Shown piece after piece: positions 1 to 7,761 of a stretch of DNA of 44,075 nt. The translations under genes were made by a program, and so were the position numbers. Each line of letters opens with the position of its first letter. Within the stretch, counting starts at the first letter, position 1. Origin of the DNA: Candidatus Ornithospirochaeta stercorigallinarum (GTDB lineage Bacteria > Spirochaetota > Spirochaetia > Sphaerochaetales > Sphaerochaetaceae); contig DVIF01000084.1 of assembly GCA_018711525.1 (NCBI GenBank), forward strand, positions 1 to 44,075, read 5' to 3'. Below the pieces are notes generated by a model. That model saw only the letters and a program-made list of their open reading frames with translations. It was not told the DNA's origin and made no database searches.

Positions 1-1
1 C

Positions 2-412
2 AGAGATGGAAAAGAGAATTCCTATCCCTTGGACTTCGTCGTTGCCATACGCAACCAGCGCTCTGCTGCCGGGATATATGACCTATACACAATAGGATAC
101 CCAAACGGAGGGGACCAGGTGATAGCGCTTCTAGGGCTTGAATACGATGTACTCGACAGATATGAAATCGGAGGAGCAATCGAATATCGCCTCTTTGGAA
201 GAAACAACCTTATGACAGTATACATGAAAAAAGACGAAGAAGGAGTATACACCCACCTTTTGAAGCTTTTCCTTTCAGGAGAATATGAGATAAACAGCCA
301 AATGAAGATTGGAGGTTCCATCACTGAGAACATTTACTTCGATTATGGCAATGAAAAGGGAAGATTTGAAAATGATTTCTCAGTTACTGTTTCGTACACC
401 TTAAATATCTAA
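2..412 (+). CDS. C-terminal end of a beta-barrel-like envelope protein (partial)
   Basis: The reading frame is open from the first bases of the window, so the gene begins upstream; the TTG at 29 is not convincing as a start. The visible 136 residues alternate polar and hydrophobic residues in short strands separated by turns (for example YEIGGAIEYRLFG and QMKIGGSITENIYF). The protein ends in SYTLNI, an alternating aromatic/hydrophobic C-terminal strand typical of outer-membrane barrels. That is a structural impression only; no family could be named. The next gene follows 72 bases later with its own promoter-like sequence, so this one is probably the last gene of its unit. Confidence 0.5.
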   Translation, partial: RDGKENSYPLDFVVAIRNQRSAAGIYDLYTIGYPNGGDQVIALLGLEYDVLDRYEIGGAIEYRLFGRNNLMTVYMKKDEEGVYTHLLKLFLSGEYEINSQMKIGGSITENIYFDYGNEKGRFENDFSVTVSYTLNI

Positions 413-427
413 AAATAAATAATTTTC

Positions 428-456
428 TTGCATTGAGGGAAATACACCATTAAACT
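428..456 (+). promoter_or_regulatory. Putative sigma-70 promoter of the histone-like gene
   Basis: TTGCAT (428-433) and TAAACT (451-456) are separated by 17 bases. They lie about 30 bases ahead of the small ORF starting at 485, which has a GGTGG element four bases before its ATG. The match to consensus is moderate. Confidence 0.4.
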
Positions 457-484
457 AAAGAAAATATTCAAGGATGGTGGTTGT

Positions 485-667
485 ATGACAGTACATGAAC
501 AACTTATTCAGAATTGGGACGCTTACATCAAGGAAAACGCCCGATATGAAGAAAAGGGAATCAAAGCATCCAAGGTCAGAGCAAGAAAGGCTCTGATGGA
601 ACTTGCCAAGCTCGCAAAAGAGAGAAGGAAAGAACTCAGGGATGCTGATACCCAGGAAGAAGAATAA
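485..667 (+). CDS. Histone H1-like (Hc1-type) small basic DNA-binding protein
   Basis: A 60-residue, highly charged, helix-rich protein. Its core KGIKASKVRARKALMELAKL, followed by KERRKELRD, resembles the short Hc1-like proteins annotated as histone H1 in Bacteroidetes, Chlamydiae and other bacteria, in which a G-K-A-x-x-x-R-A-R-K block leads into an amphipathic helix. Such proteins bind DNA non-specifically and are thought to compact the nucleoid. The acidic tail (DTQEEE) lacks the long lysine-rich C-terminus of chlamydial Hc1. The gene is monocistronic, with its own promoter-like sequence and a strong hairpin directly after the stop. Family assignment is by motif recognition only. Confidence 0.6.
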   Translation: MTVHEQLIQNWDAYIKENARYEEKGIKASKVRARKALMELAKLAKERRKELRDADTQEEE

Positions 668-670
668 TGA

Positions 671-693
671 AAGGCCGTGGTTTCCACGGCCTT
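671..693. terminator. Bidirectional terminator hairpin between the histone-like gene and valS
   Basis: AAGGCCGTGG (671-680) and CCACGGCCTT (684-693) form a perfect 10-bp stem with a TTT loop. It lies between two convergent genes, 3 bases after the plus-strand stop and 8 bases after the end of valS. The flanks are mixed rather than pure T runs. Confidence 0.75.
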
Positions 694-701
694 CATTCTT
701 G

Positions 702-3353
702 TCAGATGCTCTTCAGCAGCTCGATATGAGCACTGCTCTTTTCGATTATCTCCTCAGCTTCAGCTTTCTTCTTCCTCTCCTTCTCAACGGCCTCGGCCTT
801 CGCATTGTTCACGAACTGAGGATTTGAAAGCTTCTTCTCTGAAGATTCCAAAAGCTTCTTTGCCTTCTCTATTTCAGCACTGAGCTTCTTGATCTCCGCA
901 TCCACATCGATTGCATCCCTTACGAAAAGGAAGCACTCATAGCCCGCTCCTGATGTCGGAACAGAACCCTTCGTATCCTCCTCTCCCCTCTCATCTACAA
1001 TGAAAGAACCTGCTCCCACCAATGAGGAAACGAATGTAAGCTCACTCTTTATCAGGGCGAGGGCTGGGAAATCGGAAGAGACACGGAGCACTGCCTTGAG
1101 CTTCTTCTCAGGTGGTATCTGGAGGTTGCTTCTAAGGCTTCTGATGCTCTTTACGATATCCTTGAGAGCCTCGACTTCTGCAACTTCCGCTTCAAATGAG
1201 AGAGCTTCATCATATTCAGGATAGCTCTGTACGATGACATCACCATCATGGTTTGGAAGCTTCTGATAGATCTCCTCTGTAATGAATGAGAGGAAAGGAT
1301 GCATCAGGCGCATGCTCTTTTCCAGTATGTCCATAAGGATGGAGATCTGGAGGTTCTTCTCCTCTTCGCTTCCATGCAGAAGCTTCTGCTTGGAGGCCTC
1401 GATATACCAGTCGCAGAGGTCATTCCAGAAGAATGAGTAGATTGCTGATGCGGCATCGTTGAATCTGTAGCCCTCCATCGCAGTCTTTATATCCCTTGCA
1501 GCACTGTTGAGCTGACTGTATATCCACTTATCCATCGTATCAAGTTCTTCAATGCGGAAAGGAACGAGATTTCTACCCTCAAGATTCATCAAAAGGAATC
1601 TTGTTGCGTTCCAGATCTTGTTTGCAAAACGTGAGCCCATCTTGAATGAGTCGTTGTCGATAAGCACATCCTGCCCCTGTGCCGCCATATAGCAGAGTGT
1701 GAACTTCATCGCATCCGCCCCGTACATGTCTATTATCTCAATCGGATCGACACCGTTTCCAAGGCTCTTGCTCATCTTCCTGCCCTGCTTGTCGCGGACA
1801 AGACCTGTGATTACGATATCCTTGAAAGGTGCTACATGCAAAAACTCCTCACTGCTCATGATCATCCTGGAGATCCAGAAGAAAATGATGTCGTAGGCGC
1901 TTACAAGACAGCTTGTAGGGAAGAAACGGAAGAGATCCTCGCTCTTTTCCGGCCATCCAAGTGTGGAAAACGGCCAGAGCCAGGACGAAAACCAGGTATC
2001 CAGGACGTCGCTGTCCTGCTCGATGTTGTGGCTATGGCAGTGAGGACACTCTGTTACATCCTCTCTCGATACGATCTCCTTACCGCAGTCCTTGCAGTAC
2101 CATACAGGGATTCTGTGCCCCCACCATAGCTGACGGGAGATGCACCAGTCGCGGATGCTCTCAAGCCAGCGTGAGTATGTGTTCTCCCATCTCTTCGGAT
2201 AGAACACGATATCGCTCTTCTCAAGTGCTTCCATAGCCTTGTCGGCAAGGCTTCTCATCTTGACGAACCACTGGTCGGAGAGATACGGCTCTACGATGGT
2301 ATGACAGCGGTAGCAGTGTCCGACCTCATGGTTATGCTCTTCTATCTTCTCGATGTAGCCACCCTTCTCAAGGTCCTCCACAACGAGCTTACGTGCATCC
2401 ACAGCCTGAAGGTTGCGGTACATCTCGGGACAATTGTCATTGAGCGTTCCATCCGGGTTGAGGATGTTTATCGCCTCCAGATTGTTCCTCTTTCCGCACT
2501 CGAAGTCGTTCGGGTCATGAGCCGGGGTGATCTTTACCATACCTGTTCCGAACTCACGGGAGACGAAGGCATCTGCTATTATCTTTATCTTCCGCTCTGT
2601 AAGAGGCAGATCGAGGCTCTTGCCGACGATGGCCTTATAGCGCTCATCCTCGGGATGAACCGCAACGGCAGTATCGCCGAACATCGTCTCAGGACGTGTG
2701 GTCGCAACGATGATATACCCCGAGCCGTCGCTGTACGGATAGCGTACATGATAGAGCTTTCCCGGCTCCTCCTCGTACTCGACCTCATCATCAGAAAGCG
2801 CCGTCCCACACTTAGGACAGTAGTTTACAAGATATTTGCCCTTATATATCAGGCCGCGCTCATAAAGGGATACAAAAGCCTCCCTTACCGCACGGCTGAG
2901 CCCTTCATCCATGGTGAATCTCTCATGGTCCCAGTCACAGGAGCATCCCATCTTCTCAAGCTGGCTCTTGATTATGTCATGGTGCTTCTCCTTGACCTGC
3001 CATGTACGCTCAAGGAACTTCTCACGCCCAAGGTCCTGCCTTCTGAGCCCCTCTTTCTTCAGCTGACGCTCAACCACGTTCTGAGTTGCGATTCCAGCAT
3101 GGTCGGTCCCCGGAACCCAGAGGGTCGGGCGGCCTGTCATTCTATAATACCTGATGATAATATCCTGAAGACTGTTGTTGAGGGCGTGCCCCATGTGAAG
3201 GATGCCGGTGACATTAGGTGGTGGCATGACAATGGAGAAGTGCTCTCCTTTTCCTTCCCTTGGCCTGAACTCACCCTTCTCCTTCCAAGAGGCATAGATA
3301 CGCTCTTCGAAGTCTTTCGGGTTATATGATTTTGCTAATTCAACTGCTTTCAT
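702..3353 (-). CDS. valS: Valyl-tRNA synthetase
   Basis: Class I aminoacyl-tRNA synthetase charging tRNA-Val in the cytoplasm. At 883 residues it is normal length. It has PPPNVTGILHMGHALN with the HIGH-type box HMGH at 53-56, the CP1 editing signature TTRPET at 218-223, and KMSKS at 526-530. The Cys pairs at 180/183, 420/423 and 436/439 look like the zinc-finger pairs common in bacterial ValRS. The C-terminal 70 residues form the expected tRNA-binding coiled coil rich in Lys and Glu. The ATG has GGAGG six bases upstream. The gene lies 60 bases downstream of an unknown ORF in the same direction and is probably transcribed with it. Confidence 0.98.
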   Translation of the reverse strand: MKAVELAKSYNPKDFEERIYASWKEKGEFRPREGKGEHFSIVMPPPNVTGILHMGHALNNSLQDIIIRYYRMTGRPTLWVPGTDHAGIATQNVVERQLKKEGLRRQDLGREKFLERTWQVKEKHHDIIKSQLEKMGCSCDWDHERFTMDEGLSRAVREAFVSLYERGLIYKGKYLVNYCPKCGTALSDDEVEYEEEPGKLYHVRYPYSDGSGYIIVATTRPETMFGDTAVAVHPEDERYKAIVGKSLDLPLTERKIKIIADAFVSREFGTGMVKITPAHDPNDFECGKRNNLEAINILNPDGTLNDNCPEMYRNLQAVDARKLVVEDLEKGGYIEKIEEHNHEVGHCYRCHTIVEPYLSDQWFVKMRSLADKAMEALEKSDIVFYPKRWENTYSRWLESIRDWCISRQLWWGHRIPVWYCKDCGKEIVSREDVTECPHCHSHNIEQDSDVLDTWFSSWLWPFSTLGWPEKSEDLFRFFPTSCLVSAYDIIFFWISRMIMSSEEFLHVAPFKDIVITGLVRDKQGRKMSKSLGNGVDPIEIIDMYGADAMKFTLCYMAAQGQDVLIDNDSFKMGSRFANKIWNATRFLLMNLEGRNLVPFRIEELDTMDKWIYSQLNSAARDIKTAMEGYRFNDAASAIYSFFWNDLCDWYIEASKQKLLHGSEEEKNLQISILMDILEKSMRLMHPFLSFITEEIYQKLPNHDGDVIVQSYPEYDEALSFEAEVAEVEALKDIVKSIRSLRSNLQIPPEKKLKAVLRVSSDFPALALIKSELTFVSSLVGAGSFIVDERGEEDTKGSVPTSGAGYECFLFVRDAIDVDAEIKKLSAEIEKAKKLLESSEKKLSNPQFVNNAKAEAVEKERKKKAEAEEIIEKSSAHIELLKSI

Positions 3354-3413
3354 ACTTCCTCCGACTAACGGGAAATAATAATAGCAGAGTAAGAGGAAAA
3401 AGAGAACAGCCTC

Positions 3414-4301
3414 TTAGAGGATAAGGGTGATGGTATCCTCACCATGCTCCCCGTTTCCGATTGAAATGCGGTCGGATGAGAGTGCTGGGATTACGAAGAG
3501 GTTTTTTATCATCTCCTTGTCCAGGGAGAAGAGAAGCGAGAGCTCATCGAACGTATATGCCCTTCCCTTCTCCATCTTCATCGATAAAAAGAGGATTGCA
3601 TACTCGCTCTGATGCTTCATCTCGAAAAGCTGGTCGGCAGCCCTCGTGATTCCATCGAGCACGCACTCGGTCAAGAAGAGAGTCATCCTCTCATGCCCAT
3701 CCTCTTCAAGCGCAGCCTGATGCTCCTCACGCCTTATCAGCATCGCCTCTTCTACGTTTATTCCCGCAAAGCGTGCATCAATGCCGATCAGCGAGCTGTA
3801 AAGGTCGAGACGTGCGAGAATCGGCAGCAGTGGATATAAAGATGATGTGTTCATTATCCTCTTGTACTTGTATGCGATGCGCTCATATACCCCGGCAGGG
3901 CTGTTTTTAAAGAGAAGGGAAGCCTCTTTCGATACGGTTTTGAAAAGAGAGAGGACCTCGTTCTTTCTCACGGCATCGGCGTTCGCATCGCTTTTCAGGA
4001 ACGAGCGTATGGCATTGCTTCCCTTCGAGTCGAGAAAAGCATAATCCAGTTCTCCATACGCCTGTGTCAGACGCAGCTCGAGAGGATAGAAGCCGCCATC
4101 CGAGTCCTGAAACATAATCGAAGATATGCCACTATCATAATTTCTTGTCTGATATAATCTTATGGAATTATTCGCTTTGGCGTTCCCATTTGTCATTATG
4201 AGGGATTCGTTGTTGTATATATCTCCAATCCTGTGGTCCAGAACAGTCGCAATCCTGATGATCCTGTTCTGGGCACGGCTTAAATAGTCATTGTTTTCCA
4301 T
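3414..4301 (-). CDS. Conserved hypothetical protein downstream of a sigma/anti-sigma pair
   Basis: A 295-residue protein that I do not recognise. It has no signal peptide or membrane segment and looks cytoplasmic. It is rich in helices in the middle (roughly 100-270) with a more beta-like N-terminal part containing SGISSIMFQDSDGGFYPLEL. The segment after residue 245 (AYTFDELSLLFSLDKEMIKN) could be a small winged-helix or helix-turn-helix. No catalytic motif was found. It starts 38 bases after the anti-sigma stop and precedes valS in the same direction, so it may be part of the sigma-factor unit. No good ribosome binding site precedes the ATG, which leaves the start slightly uncertain. Confidence 0.6.
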   Translation of the reverse strand: MENNDYLSRAQNRIIRIATVLDHRIGDIYNNESLIMTNGNAKANNSIRLYQTRNYDSGISSIMFQDSDGGFYPLELRLTQAYGELDYAFLDSKGSNAIRSFLKSDANADAVRKNEVLSLFKTVSKEASLLFKNSPAGVYERIAYKYKRIMNTSSLYPLLPILARLDLYSSLIGIDARFAGINVEEAMLIRREEHQAALEEDGHERMTLFLTECVLDGITRAADQLFEMKHQSEYAILFLSMKMEKGRAYTFDELSLLFSLDKEMIKNLFVIPALSSDRISIGNGEHGEDTITLIL

Positions 4302-4339
4302 ATGTTGAAAGATACAAAATTAAATGCCGTTGGGCAATA

Positions 4340-4867
4340 TCAGTCGACCTTCTCAATACCACGTATGGAGATATCGACATCGTAGCCTTTCGAGTCCAGG
4401 TACTCCAGGATCTCCTCCAGGCTGTACTGCTCGAGGCTGCTCGTCTTCTGCGATACGAACTGGACATTGGAGGAGTCGGCATGAACGGAGAACGAGGGGA
4501 GGATCTGCTCCGTCTGGACATCATTCGAGCCGAAGAACATGAAGCCTCCGACAAAGATGAAGACGACGGCAGCGGCAGCCGTTATGAGGCTGGGAAGGGA
4601 CATCTCAATCTTCCTTCTCATGAAGGATTTCTTCTTGTCGGAAAGGAAGTACTTCTCTTCAAGACGGGAATAGATCCTGTCCTTGTTCCTCAACAGCGTC
4701 CCCTCATCGACCTTCAATGCCTTTATATCCTCTGAGAGTCTTTTGAAATCATTCAGACGTTCCCTGCATGCCTGACAGTAGCCAAGGTGCTCCCTTACCT
4801 GGGTGCAGTACGGCTCCTTCAGGTCCCCATCAAGATAGGATGAAAGCATCTGATCATCAATACACAT
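4340..4867 (-). CDS. Anti-sigma factor with zinc-finger (zf-HC2) domain and one membrane helix
   Basis: 175 residues. The N-terminal domain has the anti-sigma zinc-binding pattern: SYLDGDL at 10-16 and H27-x3-C31-x2-C34 (HLGYCQAC). A charged linker leads to one membrane helix at about 92-113 (LITAAAAVVFIFVGGFMF) and a roughly 60-residue C-terminal domain outside the cytoplasm. In this family the zinc domain sequesters the cognate ECF sigma factor until an envelope signal releases it. The ATG at 4867 is chosen because AAGGAGG sits just upstream, inside the sigma gene. The two genes overlap by 11 bases, so translation is coupled. The inducing signal cannot be read from the sequence. Confidence 0.88.
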   Translation of the reverse strand: MCIDDQMLSSYLDGDLKEPYCTQVREHLGYCQACRERLNDFKRLSEDIKALKVDEGTLLRNKDRIYSRLEEKYFLSDKKKSFMRRKIEMSLPSLITAAAAVVFIFVGGFMFFGSNDVQTEQILPSFSVHADSSNVQFVSQKTSSLEQYSLEEILEYLDSKGYDVDISIRGIEKVD

Positions 4868-5387
4868 CTCTTGCCTCCTTGCCAAGGAGTTCCTCGAGCT
4901 TCTTACGCGCCCTGTGAACCCTGACTTTGACATTCGTTTCGGAGATGCCGAGTATCCTTCCTATCGCCTTGTAGTCCAGTCCGCTGAACTCCTTGAGTTG
5001 AAGGGCCAGACGAAGGTGCTCCGGAAGATTTGCAATGGCTTTCCTCAGGCTCTCAAGGCGCTCGCTTCTAATGGCTTCATCCATACCGTCGGCACTCTTC
5101 TGCTGATATGGGAGCTTCTTCACTTTCTCCACCATCTCCGCTTCCCTCTTGTTTCTTCTCACATAGTTGAGGGCAAGGTTCTTTGCGACCCTTAAAAGCC
5201 AATACCTGGCATCATCCTCGCTTGGAAAACCCATATTCTTCACATAGAACCTTTCGAACGACTCCTGGGTAAGGTCCTCAGCGACATCGATGTCGTAGAC
5301 TATGTGGACCACCACCTGCATCAGAAGCTCGTAGTTCTGATCATATATGAGTTTGAAATCCTCACGATCGGTACTTTTTATATTCAT
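4857..5387 (-). CDS. ECF-family RNA polymerase sigma factor
   Basis: 176 residues with the two-domain layout of extracytoplasmic-function sigma factors. Region 2 lies around 15-80 and contains DVAEDLTQESFERFY (34-48), the core-binding and -10 recognition part. Region 4 lies around 115-168 and contains LPEHLRLALQLKEFSGLDYK and the helix-turn-helix IGRILGISETNVKVRVHRAR. It directs transcription of an envelope or stress regulon under control of the overlapping anti-sigma gene. It lies only 27 bases after cysS, with no clear promoter or strong ribosome binding site of its own, so co-transcription with cysS is likely. Confidence 0.92.
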   Translation of the reverse strand: MNIKSTDREDFKLIYDQNYELLMQVVVHIVYDIDVAEDLTQESFERFYVKNMGFPSEDDARYWLLRVAKNLALNYVRRNKREAEMVEKVKKLPYQQKSADGMDEAIRSERLESLRKAIANLPEHLRLALQLKEFSGLDYKAIGRILGISETNVKVRVHRARKKLEELLGKEARDVY

Positions 5388-5414
5388 AATGCTAACAACG
5401 TCCAGATGAAAAGG

Positions 5415-6812
5415 TTACACGGATTTCTCAAGATAGCTGCCCGATGGAGTGTCTTTTACGACATAGCCCCTTTCCATGAGGATTTTCCTTATCTCATCGG
5501 CTCTGGCGTAGTCCTTGTTCTTCTTCGCCTCACTCCTCTCATTCAAAAGTGCTATATCCTCATCACTGCCGACCCTCTCAGCAGTGACCTTGTCCAGGCT
5601 GAGAGCGAAGACATTGTCCATATAGGATATAAGGGCAAGCTTCTCCCCATCCCTTACCCCGCCGTCCTTCAGAAGAGACCACAGTGCTGCAAGCGCCTGA
5701 GGGGTATGAAGGTCGTTATCCAAGGCATCATCGAACTCCTTCTTATATAAGAGCGCCTTCTCAGAGAGGTCCTTTGCAGGCTCTGATGATGCTTTGAGAG
5801 CCTTGACCTTCTCAATGAGGGAAAGACGTGCGCTCCTGGCGTGGTCAAGTGCCTCATAGCTGAACTTGAGCTGGCTGCGGTAATGGGCGCCGAGACAGAG
5901 ATAACGGTAGTCAAGAGCATCATAGCCATGCTTTAGAAGCGTGGAGAGTGTGAGGAACTCGCCACTGCTCTTGCTCATCTTGCCCTTGTCGTTGATGAGG
6001 AATTCGCCGTGGCACCAGTAGTGCACCCAGTCCTTCTCCCCTGTCGCGGCCTCGCTCTGGGCGATCTCATTCGTATGATGCACAGGGATTGCATCGATTC
6101 CTCCGCAGTGGATGTCGAAGTGCTTTCCAAGGTATTTCATGCTCATGGCAGTGCATTCTACATGCCAGCCTGGATATCCGATTCCCCAGGGGCTGTCCCA
6201 TGTCATCGCCTGGTCCTTGAACTTGCTGTTTGTGAACCAGAGTACGAAATCCTTCGGGTTCCTCTTTGCACTGTCCACTTCGATCCTCGCACCTTCCCTG
6301 AGCTCTTCAAGATTCAACCTGGCGAGCTTCCCATAGTCGTCTATGGTATCGATTGAGAAATAGACATTGCCGTCTGCTGTGTATGTATGACCTCTCCTCT
6401 CAAGCTCTTTTATCACCTCGATCATATCGGCTATATGGTCCGTCGCCTTGCAGATGATCTTCGCCTTCTCGATGTTGAGGCTGGTAATGTCATCCATGAA
6501 CGCCTTGGTGTAGAATGCGGCGATATCCCAGACGCTCCTGCCCTGCTCCTTGGCACTCTTGGACATCTTGTCCTCGCCGTCATCACCATCGCCTGTAAGA
6601 TGGCCGACATCGGTTATGTTCATGACATGCTTGACATCATATCCGTTCTTCTCCAAGACCCTTCTCAGGACATCCTCGAAAATATACGTCCTCAGGTTTC
6701 CGATATGTGCATAGTTATATACAGTAGGTCCGCAGCAGTACATTCCGACCTTTCCCTGCTCTATGCTCTCAAAAGGCTCCACCGAGCGGCTCATTGTATT
6801 GTATATTCTCAT
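5415..6812 (-). CDS. cysS: Cysteinyl-tRNA synthetase
   Basis: Class I aminoacyl-tRNA synthetase for tRNA-Cys, 465 residues, normal length. It has GMYCCGPTVYNYAHIGNLRT with HIGN at 36-39 and KMSKS at 278-282. The expected zinc ligands for cysteine discrimination are C27, C220 (WHVEC), H245 and E249 (HHTNEIAQSE). The start ATG has AGGAG five bases upstream. It is the first gene of a minus-strand cluster, followed by the ECF sigma factor. The start is only 60 bases from the divergent MurB-like gene, so both promoters must lie in that gap. Confidence 0.98.
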   Translation of the reverse strand: MRIYNTMSRSVEPFESIEQGKVGMYCCGPTVYNYAHIGNLRTYIFEDVLRRVLEKNGYDVKHVMNITDVGHLTGDGDDGEDKMSKSAKEQGRSVWDIAAFYTKAFMDDITSLNIEKAKIICKATDHIADMIEVIKELERRGHTYTADGNVYFSIDTIDDYGKLARLNLEELREGARIEVDSAKRNPKDFVLWFTNSKFKDQAMTWDSPWGIGYPGWHVECTAMSMKYLGKHFDIHCGGIDAIPVHHTNEIAQSEAATGEKDWVHYWCHGEFLINDKGKMSKSSGEFLTLSTLLKHGYDALDYRYLCLGAHYRSQLKFSYEALDHARSARLSLIEKVKALKASSEPAKDLSEKALLYKKEFDDALDNDLHTPQALAALWSLLKDGGVRDGEKLALISYMDNVFALSLDKVTAERVGSDEDIALLNERSEAKKNKDYARADEIRKILMERGYVVKDTPSGSYLEKSV

Positions 6813-6832
6813 AAAGTTCTCCTAATGCAATC

Positions 6833-6865
6833 TATCATAAGTTAACACTTTGCCTTATCATAAGT
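6833..6865. promoter_or_regulatory. Repeated inverted motif between divergent cysS and murB-like genes
   Basis: TATCATAAGT occurs at 6833-6842 and again at 6856-6865. The second copy sits in the palindrome CTTAT-C-ATAAG. The spacing of 23 bases, about two helical turns, in a 60-base divergent intergenic region suggests a shared operator or overlapping promoters. No clear -35/-10 pair could be fixed. Confidence 0.3.
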
Positions 6866-6872
6866 CTATCGT

Positions 6873-7757
6873 ATGCATGACAATTTAAGTTTTAAGGGTG
6901 AAAAAATCAAGCTTGAGGAGGACAAGAGCCTCTCAGGCCTCACATTCTTCACATCCAGGGGAAGGGCCCGGTATTTCGCAAGACCTGAAACGATAAGGGA
7001 GCTGAGGGAAGTACTTAAAACGGCTCAGGAGAAGAACCTCGATATAAAGGTCATCGGAAGCGGCACCCATGTGATCCTCCCTGATGGAGGGTTTGACGGC
7101 ATGCTCATCTCCACAGAGTCCCTTAAGGGAATGACCATAAAGGGCTCACTCATAACCGCCATGGCGGGAGAGAGCCTAGATGATGTCATAAATACGGCTA
7201 TAGAGCACAACCTCATGGGCCTTGAGGAGTTCGGGGGGATTCCGGGGACGATCGCGGCGGCAATCAAGATCAACGCCACAAGCCAGAACAAAAGCATCGG
7301 GGACTACCACTTCTACACAGACACTATGAGCAGGGATGGAAGGATACACCGCAAACCTGACTATTTCGATTTCTTCAACAGTACGAGGAACATCATAGAC
7401 GAGGAGGAGATAATACTCTCGACGACACTAAGGCTCAAGGAAGGAAAGAGGACTGCGGAGGCGAGAATCAGGAAAGAGAGGTTCATAGAACTCTTCTTCA
7501 TCCCTCCGTGCAAGAACTTCATAGGAAACGTCTTCAAGGATGGAAAGGACTATAAGGCCTCGGAGCTGATAAAAAAAGCAGGGATGACGGGAGACAAGGG
7601 GCTTTTATGCGAGTTCTCCTCTTTCCAGAGCAACTGCCTTTTCTGCTATCCAGAGTGCCAGGTGAAAGATGTCCTTACCCTTATTGAAATGACAAGGGAG
7701 AGAGTCAAGGAGCTTTTCGGCATCGCTCTCTCGCTGAGCATCACAATCGTGTCATGA
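6873..7757 (+). CDS. Divergent MurB-like (UDP-N-acetylenolpyruvoylglucosamine reductase family) flavoprotein
   Basis: 294 residues. The FAD-binding half is recognisable: SGLTFFTSRGRARYFARP (21-38), IGSGTHVILPDGGFDG (61-76) and GLEEFGGIPGTIAAAI (116-131) match MurB motifs. MurB reduces enolpyruvyl-UDP-GlcNAc with NADPH in peptidoglycan synthesis. The catalytic part is degraded. The usual Tyr-Arg-x-Ser motif reads FFNST (167-171). The Gly-Ser-x-Phe-Lys-Asn-Pro proton-donor loop reads IGNVFKDG (217-224). The C-terminal Leu-x-x-Glu is replaced by LSLSITIVS. It could be a lineage-specific active variant or a repurposed flavoprotein. The start has no Shine-Dalgarno. The gene ends 4 bases from the convergent neighbour. 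Confidence 0.65.
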   Translation: MHDNLSFKGEKIKLEEDKSLSGLTFFTSRGRARYFARPETIRELREVLKTAQEKNLDIKVIGSGTHVILPDGGFDGMLISTESLKGMTIKGSLITAMAGESLDDVINTAIEHNLMGLEEFGGIPGTIAAAIKINATSQNKSIGDYHFYTDTMSRDGRIHRKPDYFDFFNSTRNIIDEEEIILSTTLRLKEGKRTAEARIRKERFIELFFIPPCKNFIGNVFKDGKDYKASELIKKAGMTGDKGLLCEFSSFQSNCLFCYPECQVKDVLTLIEMTRERVKELFGIALSLSITIVS

Positions 7758-7761
7758 TGCC

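Noticed and set aside
2301-3329. 342-codon open frame on the plus strand opposite valS
   Set aside because: It lies wholly antisense to a well-supported synthetase gene, has no family resemblance, and arises from the codon bias of valS.
6555-6569. A second KMSKS sequence (residues 82-86) in CysRS
   Set aside because: It falls in the D-G-E-D-K-(L/M)-x-K segment common to CysRS; the functional KMSKS is at 278-282.
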